This document shows positions 41,339-48,348 of a DNA stretch of 48,348 nucleotides, one piece after another; within the stretch, counting starts at the first letter, position 1; each line of letters begins with the position of its first letter. This DNA is from Oscillospiraceae bacterium (lineage in GTDB: Bacteria; Bacillota; Clostridia; Oscillospirales; Oscillospiraceae): the NCBI GenBank assembly GCA_015068235.1, contig SVKY01000011.1, positions 1 through 48,348 on the forward strand. Direction: 5' to 3'. The notes beneath the pieces were generated by a model. That model saw only the letters and a program-made list of their open reading frames with translations, did no database searches and was not told the DNA's origin. Position numbers and translations under genes: made by a program.

Positions 41339-44300
41339 ATGAGAGGGGTTATCCAAAAGGGATTGAGCCTGCTTTTGCTCTTCTGCATGCTGGCACAGTT
41401 CATCCCGACGTTTGCAACAAAAACGCATGCTGCAACAACGTATACCGATGCCGATTGGGAAGCTTTGATCTACAATTATCAAGATTCTCTTTTTGGCGAT
41501 GAAAATGTGGATTGGACGGACAGCGAGATCCAAAAGATCGTCGGTGTCAAAAATTCGTCAGGCTACAGTACTTCCGGTCTTAGCTATGAAGCCGGCAGAT
41601 ACTGGGTCAGCTTAGAGGCAAACCGATCGAATCCGAACCGTATTTTCTGGAGTAAGGATATTACGCTTGAGGTCACAAGTGATACGATGCGTCGTCAGTT
41701 CATCGGTCTGTTCTACATGGCACGGGCTTACGGGACGAAGGGGACAAGCTATACTTACAAAGACAGCAGCGGCAACAAGGTAACGCTGGAGCTGTATCAG
41801 AATCCTGACCTCTACGATGCGATTTTCTATGGTTTGGAAAAGGGCTTAACCTTCTTTAACTATGACCGTTGGATCGGCTATCTCGAAAGCCCGAACAAGG
41901 GAAGCCTGTATAACTGGTGGGACTTTGCCTACGGTACACCGCTGGAAGTATTGCGTGTCCTTTTGATGATGTATCCGTATGCAACCGATGCGCAGGCTGA
42001 CATTGCAAAAAGCTATGCAGATTATTGCCACATCTTCATGGACAAGATGCGTCCGAATAACGATGGGCAATATGATACGACGACGCTCGGCAACCGCCGC
42101 ACGAGATTGAACATCGGCGCAATGATCGCTGCGGTCAACCGTGATGAGGAATTGATGGAGGAAACACGCACCAATCTTGCGGACTTTATGACGGAGCACT
42201 ACGATTGGGAAGAAGGCGTTCGTCCGGATGGTTCGTACATTTGCCACAGCTATTGGCCGATGGAAGGTATTTACGGTGTCGGTGTCATTGTTGAAAGAAT
42301 CATCGATACCTATTCCAATATGGCAGGTACTGCCTTCGCACTGGATACAGCGGATATTTTGGCAGATTGGATGGTGGATGTGTTCCGACCTGCCATGCAA
42401 AACGGTTTGATCATGGTTCCGTTTATGGGAAGATATCCTGAAAACGGGATCAGTGCCGGCAAGCAGGCTTTGCGTGGCTCGTTGATGCTGATCGATTGCT
42501 TCGATTCGGCATCCAATTTGAAGCTGAAGCAGTTTATCCGTGAGATGGTCGTGCAGGATACCGAGGCAGCAACGGCAAAAGCCTATTCTGCTGCGGTGCA
42601 GTCCCTGGCAGATGTGAACCTTGCCGCTAAGCTCAAGGATATCGTTATGGATAACACGATCAGCACGGATGATTCGGAATATGCTGCGATGCGTTATTGT
42701 ACCGACCGTGCAGTGCAGCATCAGAAGGATTATACGGTTGCACTGTCCATGAGCTCCACGAGAATTGCGACGCCCGAGAGCATCAACGGTCAGAACCGCT
42801 ACGGTTGGTTTGGCGGCGATGGTGCGCTGTACATCTATAACGATACGACCGACTATGATACCGATCAGTACAATGCGACCTATCTGCGCTTTGCAAATAT
42901 GTACCGTGTTGCAGGTACGACAGAGGAGAATTGTCAGCTTCGGCAACCGTGGAGTAATCGAAATGCGTATTTCCCCGGCATGACCTTCACCTTCAACGAA
43001 TCGACCAAAACACCGACATGGACGCAGGAAAAGAACAAAGACGGTGTGGATGCGGCGACTTTTGTCGGCGGTGCGGAGATGAGCGGAAAGTATATTGCCG
43101 CAGCGATGGATTTTGAAGCCTATAGCTGGACGGAGGCTGAATCGGTTGAAGAGGTCCAATGGATCGACTCCACCTCGCAGAAGGACGAAACGGTTGAAGC
43201 CAATAAGATGAAGCAAGTTCTTGTTTCGGATTTGACGGCAAAGAAATCCTACTTCATGTTTGATGACGAGATCGTCTGTGTCGGTTCGGACATCGACTTT
43301 ACCACACGGAATAATGCGGTCAATACCTATGTAGATAATCGCAGACTGGAAGAAAAGACAACTGAAAACGGTACCACGACCTACGGCACAGAGGACATCA
43401 TCGTTGATGGCACGCTGCTTGAGAAAACCACGACCTTTGCGGCAAAGCAGTATACCGATCCGACGTGGGTGCATTTGGAATCCTTTGGCGGATATTATTT
43501 CCCCACGGGCGGTGATGTGTATGTCAATAAGCCCTTCCGTCAGTCGAGCAACGACGGCGACAATACCAACGACGATTTTAATGCTTACAACATTCATGTT
43601 ACACCGACCACGGAGGCACACAGCTTCTTCGAGCTTTACATGAGCCACGGCTCTAAGCCGACCGATGGCAGCTACAGCTATGTTATGCTGCCTGAGAAGG
43701 ATGCGACCGAAACCGAAGCTTACACGAAGAACCCCGACATCAAGATCTTGCGCAACACGACCTCTCAGCACGTTGTGCAGGAGACTTCTTTGGGCATCAC
43801 CGCAATGGTATTCTGGAAGGCAGGCACCTACGGCGAGATCACGGTTGACAAGCCCATGATCGTTATGATGCAGAAGAAGGACGGCAATTATATTATTTCC
43901 GCCAGCGACCCGACGCAGAAGCTCACGAGCGGAACGATCACGATCAATCGTGCACTCAGCGCAACCTCGCTTGATAGCGAGATCACTGTCAGCGGAACAA
44001 CAAAGACCGTTTTGACCGTTGACTTCAGTGAATGCTTGGGCAAGACCGTTACGGCGGAATTTTCAATGGAAACACAGCCGTATTTGATGTTCGACTTTGC
44101 CGAAAGCGATCAGTATATGAACAATACCTATGGCTACATCGACTATGCAAATGCGAGTCGTTGGGCAACCGGCTACCTCGACAATCAAACGATCAAAATT
44201 TCCGGTGGCTTTATGACGCTTCCCTTGACCACCCGTAAGGATTCCTCCGGCAATATCACCGAGTGGCGCACGAATATCGAGCCTTCGGATGCAACTGCCA

Positions 44301-47300
44301 ACTATGCGTGGTCAAAGGATACGACGAAGGCGAATTTCCTGAATTACGATCCTTCTGAGGCAGAGATCTTCCAGGTGCGCTTGAAGCTTGACAATGTTGT
44401 TGCCTACGGCGACTATGACCCCGGTATTTATCTGCAATATCTCGTAGATGGTGCGAGCTGCTGGAGCAACGGCTTGGCGAGTGCAGATGCAGACTATGAG
44501 CTGTTAAAATTGGGCATCGACAAAGCCTGTATGGACGGCGGTACTTTAGAGGGCAAGTATGTCACATTGACACTGTCATTAGAAAACGCAAAGCTGCGCG
44601 GTTTTGATAAGATCAAGGGCATCATGGTGCAATTTGGCTATATGCACGGCGGTACGGCAACCATCGACTATATCTATATCGGACCGAAGACCGAATCGCT
44701 CTATTTCGGCTTTGACAATAACGGCGATACCAATCGATATTACGAAGGTGCTTACGGCGGCTTTGATTATGATTCGCAGGAGGCGCCTGCGTGGGGAAGT
44801 GCCTGCACCGATGAGGCGGCAAATGCGATCAGTGTCGATAACGCAGAGGGTACACTTACGGTTTATACCGGATGCGACTATTACGGTTCTGTGGATTACG
44901 GCGCATATATTGCCACTTCGGCAACCTCGGGCAGTTATCCGTGGGCAGGCAACACCAACAGACATCCGCTGTCCTTCGATGCCTCTGATGCGGAGATTTT
45001 TGAGATCCGATTCAAAACGGAGGATATCGTTGCTCCTGACGGAAAAATTCCGACGCTGTACTTGCTGACGCATTTGGAAACGGCGGGTGTTACTGCAGGC
45101 GGTGCATCACCGACAGTGCAGTTTGAGCTGAAGAACGGGGAGTATCAAACCGTTCGTATCAAACTGACCGATGCGATCAAGTCAGCGGATTATGTCAAAA
45201 TGCTTGGTGTGCGATTCTACAACACCAAGAGTGCAGGCAGCGGCTCGATTGGAAAGATTATCATCGATTATATGTATTTAGGAAAGGCAATCGATGCGCC
45301 GTCCAATCTGTATTTTGACTTTGATAACAGTTCAATTGCGCAAGATCGCTACGGCATGGAGAGCTATGCAAATCTGAATTATGACATCGGCTCCTGGAGC
45401 TATGCTACAACCAGACTTGCATCGCCTGCTTACTCTGAAACCGACGGAACGGTTAGCTATAGTATGCTTGCAGATGCCGCACAGGGTGCGCTGTATCTTC
45501 AGTCGAGCCCGTCGCTGCACAGCAATTTGCCACTAAACTATGTACCTGAAAACGCAGAATATATCCAGGTTCGCTTTAAGCTTGAGAATTTTACGGCAAC
45601 CGGAACGCCAACCTTCGGCACCTATTACTATGCAGGTGAAAATTCTAACTATAACGGCAAGGATACCCTGAAAAATGCCGCCTCCGCGAACTATACCATT
45701 CCGACCGATGTTCTGACAAATGGAGAATATGTTACGGTGACACTGCCTGTCAGCGATAGTTTCCGTGCTTGCGAGCAGATCACTGCCATTCGAATCAATT
45801 TTGCCAACATTGTAAGCATTTCTTCTGACCAACTGGGTAAGATCACGATCGATTATGTTTTCATCGGTGCGCAATCGGATTTGCCGCTGAATCATGCGCT
45901 GTTCTTTGATTTTGGCAACACAGCAGCCGATCAGGAACGCTATTCCAATCCCATCTATTCCGGCTTCAACTTTGACCGGGCAGAGCAGCCTTATTGGGCG
46001 CTCTGGAACGCCGCTTCTGCGACAGACTTTGCAATCGATAATGCTGTGGGCGCATTGACGGTGAATGTGCCGCCCAAGACAACCACCATTGCAGGGCCGT
46101 ATCTTGAAACCACTGCAATTTCCGGAACCTTTACCTGGCGTACGGAAGGCTGCTTCTCTTTGAAGTATGTCCCCACAAATGCGGAATATTTGCAGCTGCG
46201 GTTCAAGGTGGACAATTGCGTTGTTACTGCCGACAAGGAACCTACGATCTATGTGCTCTATGTCGGAGAATTTGATGGTACGGTTAACCGGATCCAAACG
46301 ATCAACCAAACCTATGAGCTTGCCGATGGGCAATATCAGGTCGTTACCATTCCTTTGGACGACACCTTCCGAAGTGCGGATCTGATCCGTTCCCTGGGTG
46401 TGTGCTTCCAGAATCTTTCCAGCGAGACAAACGGTACGATCACATTGGACTACATGTATGTCGGCAGAAAGGCCGAGCTTCCCATTCAGGAAGAACCGCT
46501 TTTCTTCGATTTTACGAATACCGATGAGGATTGGGCTCGCTATGATACAAAGACCTACGGCAACACCAATTTTGATGCCGGCTCCTGGAGCTACAGTGCG
46601 CGTACCACAGCTCCGACCTTTGACTGGAACGAGGGTACAATGTCACTGCAAATGAAAGCGAATGCTGCACAATCTGTGGTCTATGTGCAATCGAGCAGCA
46701 ACTTGCAGAACAATTTGAATATGGCATATTCTCCCAATGGCGCAGAATATGTGCAGGTTCGATTCAAGCTTGAGAATTTCCAAGCCTTCTCCACACCGGT
46801 CATGGGTCTATACTTCTATCAGCATTCGACTTCGAGCGTGAATGGCGCAGATCATCTGAGCAACGCTTGCACAAAGACCTACGAGATCGACGAAGAACAT
46901 TTAACGGACGGTCATTATTTGACGGTCACAATGCCGCTGAGCAGCAAATTTATCAACAGTGGCACGATCTCCGCGATCCGTTTGAATTTCAGCGGAATTA
47001 CCAGCTTGGATAACGATCATCTCGGTAAAATCACGGTCGATTACATCTATTTCGGTTCAGAGGCGAATTTGCCGAGAGAAGAACATCTGCTTTTCGATTT
47101 CAAGAACAGTGCTGCAGATCAGCTCCGCTACAGCAACAGAAACTACAACGGCTTCAACTTTGACTTAGCCGATCAGCCGTATTGGGCGCTGTACTGTGCC
47201 GCATCTGCAACCGATTTCAGCATCAATAACAGCACAGGTACGTTGACGGTCAATGTTCCACCGAAAACCACAAGCATTGCCGGACCTTATTTGGAAACCA

Positions 47301-48348
47301 CTGCAAGCTATGGTAATTTTACATGGCGAACGGAGAGCTATTTTACTCTGAATTATGAGCCGGATGCCGCTGAATATTTGCAGATTCGCTTCAAGCTTGA
47401 CGATTGTGTCGTTGACAGCGGCAAAGAAGCGCAGATTTACGTTCTCTATATTGGCGACTACCAAGGCACTGCCCAGAGAATCCAGTCTATTTATAAGGGC
47501 TACCAAGTGACTGAGGGAGAATATCAGGTCGTCACCATTCCCTTGGACGATACCTTCCGCAGCGCCGAAGCCATTCGCTCGATCGGCGTGCGCTTCTCGA
47601 ATATTTACAGCGATGTCGGCGGCACGGCAACTATAGACTATCTTTATGTCGGACCGCGTACGAAGCTCCCGGTTGCAGCTTATACGGTGAGCTTTGTTGA
47701 TCCGAAGGGGAACGTTCTTGATGAACAGCTTGTCAATTCCGGTGAAACTGCAATTTTCGCCGGAGCGGCACCGACGAAGGCATACGATGCCACCAACCAC
47801 TATACCTTCTCCGGCTGGAGCCAAAGCTTGACAAATGTTACCTCGGATCTAACTGTTACAGCCCAGTTTAGCGCAACGGCTCATAGCTACAGCTACAGCA
47901 AGATCGATAATACTAATCACGAAGCAACCTGCTCCTGTGGCTACAGCAAAACGCTTTCCCACAGCTGGAACAGCGGAAGCGTTACCACGCAACCGACCTG
48001 CACCGCAACCGGCGTCAAGACTTTTACCTGTTCTGTATGTAAGGGAACAAAGACCGAAACCGTCTCCGCAACCGGGCATACCGAAGTGATCGACAAGGCG
48101 GTTGCTCCCACTTGTACCGAAACCGGCTTGACGGAAGGTAAGCACTGCTCTGTCTGCAATACGATCATCGTAAAACAAAATGTGGTTGCGGCATTGGGAC
48201 ACAGCTATAAAGCTGTTGTCGCCGATCCGACTTGCACAACGGGTGGCTATACGATCTTTACTTGCTCGGTTTGTTCTGATAGTTACCGTGGAAATGAAGT
48301 TGCAGCAAATGGACATGTTGAAGTGATCGACAAAGCGGTTGCTCCCAC
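41339..48348 (+). CDS. Giant secreted polysaccharide lyase family 8 protein, 3' end beyond window
   Basis: 2336 codons are open to the right edge without a stop, from ATG 41339 (AGGAGG site). Signal peptide about 1-34. The PL8 catalytic domain: NWWDFAYGTP (Asn192-Pro201), Asn252 in GNRRTRL, His303 in GSYICHSY, Tyr312 in GIYGVG; the Asn/His/Tyr spacing (51, 9) matches the pneumococcal hyaluronate lyase triad (50, 9). Next come SSTRIATPESING and GWFGGDGALYIYN of the beta-sandwich. Six roughly 200-residue modules follow (about 915-2115), then an InlB/Flg-like segment and Cys-pair repeats. Likely cleaves uronate-containing polymers such as hyaluronan or chondroitin; the actual substrate is unproven. 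Confidence 0.93.
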   Translation, partial: MRGVIQKGLSLLLLFCMLAQFIPTFATKTHAATTYTDADWEALIYNYQDSLFGDENVDWTDSEIQKIVGVKNSSGYSTSGLSYEAGRYWVSLEANRSNPNRIFWSKDITLEVTSDTMRRQFIGLFYMARAYGTKGTSYTYKDSSGNKVTLELYQNPDLYDAIFYGLEKGLTFFNYDRWIGYLESPNKGSLYNWWDFAYGTPLEVLRVLLMMYPYATDAQADIAKSYADYCHIFMDKMRPNNDGQYDTTTLGNRRTRLNIGAMIAAVNRDEELMEETRTNLADFMTEHYDWEEGVRPDGSYICHSYWPMEGIYGVGVIVERIIDTYSNMAGTAFALDTADILADWMVDVFRPAMQNGLIMVPFMGRYPENGISAGKQALRGSLMLIDCFDSASNLKLKQFIREMVVQDTEAATAKAYSAAVQSLADVNLAAKLKDIVMDNTISTDDSEYAAMRYCTDRAVQHQKDYTVALSMSSTRIATPESINGQNRYGWFGGDGALYIYNDTTDYDTDQYNATYLRFANMYRVAGTTEENCQLRQPWSNRNAYFPGMTFTFNESTKTPTWTQEKNKDGVDAATFVGGAEMSGKYIAAAMDFEAYSWTEAESVEEVQWIDSTSQKDETVEANKMKQVLVSDLTAKKSYFMFDDEIVCVGSDIDFTTRNNAVNTYVDNRRLEEKTTENGTTTYGTEDIIVDGTLLEKTTTFAAKQYTDPTWVHLESFGGYYFPTGGDVYVNKPFRQSSNDGDNTNDDFNAYNIHVTPTTEAHSFFELYMSHGSKPTDGSYSYVMLPEKDATETEAYTKNPDIKILRNTTSQHVVQETSLGITAMVFWKAGTYGEITVDKPMIVMMQKKDGNYIISASDPTQKLTSGTITINRALSATSLDSEITVSGTTKTVLTVDFSECLGKTVTAEFSMETQPYLMFDFAESDQYMNNTYGYIDYANASRWATGYLDNQTIKISGGFMTLPLTTRKDSSGNITEWRTNIEPSDATANYAWSKDTTKANFLNYDPSEAEIFQVRLKLDNVVAYGDYDPGIYLQYLVDGASCWSNGLASADADYELLKLGIDKACMDGGTLEGKYVTLTLSLENAKLRGFDKIKGIMVQFGYMHGGTATIDYIYIGPKTESLYFGFDNNGDTNRYYEGAYGGFDYDSQEAPAWGSACTDEAANAISVDNAEGTLTVYTGCDYYGSVDYGAYIATSATSGSYPWAGNTNRHPLSFDASDAEIFEIRFKTEDIVAPDGKIPTLYLLTHLETAGVTAGGASPTVQFELKNGEYQTVRIKLTDAIKSADYVKMLGVRFYNTKSAGSGSIGKIIIDYMYLGKAIDAPSNLYFDFDNSSIAQDRYGMESYANLNYDIGSWSYATTRLASPAYSETDGTVSYSMLADAAQGALYLQSSPSLHSNLPLNYVPENAEYIQVRFKLENFTATGTPTFGTYYYAGENSNYNGKDTLKNAASANYTIPTDVLTNGEYVTVTLPVSDSFRACEQITAIRINFANIVSISSDQLGKITIDYVFIGAQSDLPLNHALFFDFGNTAADQERYSNPIYSGFNFDRAEQPYWALWNAASATDFAIDNAVGALTVNVPPKTTTIAGPYLETTAISGTFTWRTEGCFSLKYVPTNAEYLQLRFKVDNCVVTADKEPTIYVLYVGEFDGTVNRIQTINQTYELADGQYQVVTIPLDDTFRSADLIRSLGVCFQNLSSETNGTITLDYMYVGRKAELPIQEEPLFFDFTNTDEDWARYDTKTYGNTNFDAGSWSYSARTTAPTFDWNEGTMSLQMKANAAQSVVYVQSSSNLQNNLNMAYSPNGAEYVQVRFKLENFQAFSTPVMGLYFYQHSTSSVNGADHLSNACTKTYEIDEEHLTDGHYLTVTMPLSSKFINSGTISAIRLNFSGITSLDNDHLGKITVDYIYFGSEANLPREEHLLFDFKNSAADQLRYSNRNYNGFNFDLADQPYWALYCAASATDFSINNSTGTLTVNVPPKTTSIAGPYLETTASYGNFTWRTESYFTLNYEPDAAEYLQIRFKLDDCVVDSGKEAQIYVLYIGDYQGTAQRIQSIYKGYQVTEGEYQVVTIPLDDTFRSAEAIRSIGVRFSNIYSDVGGTATIDYLYVGPRTKLPVAAYTVSFVDPKGNVLDEQLVNSGETAIFAGAAPTKAYDATNHYTFSGWSQSLTNVTSDLTVTAQFSATAHSYSYSKIDNTNHEATCSCGYSKTLSHSWNSGSVTTQPTCTATGVKTFTCSVCKGTKTETVSATGHTEVIDKAVAPTCTETGLTEGKHCSVCNTIIVKQNVVAALGHSYKAVVADPTCTTGGYTIFTCSVCSDSYRGNEVAANGHVEVIDKAVAP
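44081..47680 (+). repeat. Six tandem ~200-residue beta-type modules in the PL8 protein
   Basis: Modules start near 44081, 44699, 45305, 45896, 46496 and 47087. Each begins with a LFFDFxN-like strand and ends IDYxYVG. Modules 3 and 5 are closest to each other (GSWSY, AEYVQVRFKLENF), as are 4 and 6 (AADQ-RYSN, TLTVNVPPKTT). This A-B-A-B pattern of about 1.19 kb shows a two-module duplication. The form suggests carbohydrate-binding modules; no named family is assigned. Confidence 0.88.
47880..48348 (+). repeat. Cysteine-pair repeats at the truncated end of the PL8 protein
   Basis: Units with CSCG, CSVC and CxVC pairs spaced by GHS/GHTEV turns. GHTEVIDKAVAPT recurs 237 bases (79 codons) later and is cut by the window edge, so the array continues beyond. 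Confidence 0.85.

Noticed and set aside
41846-43771. A 641-codon open frame on the minus strand
   Set aside because: It lies antisense within the PL8 gene, which has clear catalytic motifs; other long minus frames follow the same gene through its codon pattern. No family features are seen in it.

Overview
The window looks like a chromosomal contig from a spore-forming, gut-type member of the Clostridia (Oscillospirales/Ruminococcaceae-like). The evidence is a yabP-yabQ-divIC-S1 sporulation/division cluster, strong Firmicute Shine-Dalgarno sites, DnaD- and DnaC-type replication proteins, and many secreted proteins of gut-bacterial type (GLUG repeats, BspA-type leucine-rich repeats with S-layer homology domains, a serpin, a family 8 polysaccharide lyase). 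The genus assignment is inference; no rRNA is present.

Layout. 1-4340 (minus): cyclophilin, smpB, HAD phosphatase and a CtpE-like P-type ATPase, read as one run. 4448-5159 (plus): rplS and tRNA-Pro(GGG). 5180-6885 (minus): a decaying phage or mobile-element polyvalent protein (MuF-C-like domain plus BECR-nuclease fragment). 6976-10464 (minus): uvrA followed by a frameshifted radC. 10699-13215 (plus): a histidine-kinase-like ATPase lacking its phospho-acceptor His, then yabP, yabQ, divIC and an S1-domain protein. 13255-16967 (plus): SDR, DnaD, DnaC-like ATPase, flavodoxin-fold reductase, DtxR-type regulator. 17001-22140: a membrane LuxR-type regulator, a dead secreted-protein gene, a lipoprotein and its truncated duplicate, and a GLUG-repeat secreted protein, with several palindromic intergenic repeats. 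22141-26482 (minus): unknown protein, DUF1934, ddl, serpin, zinc ribbon, pgsA. 26648-28343 (plus): two-component system. 28370-31443: XRE regulator divergent from a BspA/SLH surface protein over a shared palindrome. 31484-31945: structured non-coding repeat element. 31946-39314: M14 peptidase, FUSC exporter, GNAT, aconitase-family hydratase, exonuclease, mutY, DUF1292. 39361-41166 (minus): orphan YcaO protein. 41339-right edge (plus): a giant PL8 lyase that runs off the window.

Themes. Housekeeping genes (trans-translation, NER/BER repair, ribosome, cell-wall precursor and phospholipid synthesis) are interspersed with surface and secreted functions suited to host glycans and proteases. Decay is visible in several places: the BECR/MuF remnant, frameshifted radC, the stop-riddled secreted-protein gene, and the truncated lipoprotein copy. 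No CRISPR array, rRNA or complete mobile element was seen. The items I rate most worth following are the orphan YcaO, the modular PL8 lyase with a duplicated two-module block, the serpin with a readable reactive loop, the XRE/BspA operator, and the intergenic repeat families.
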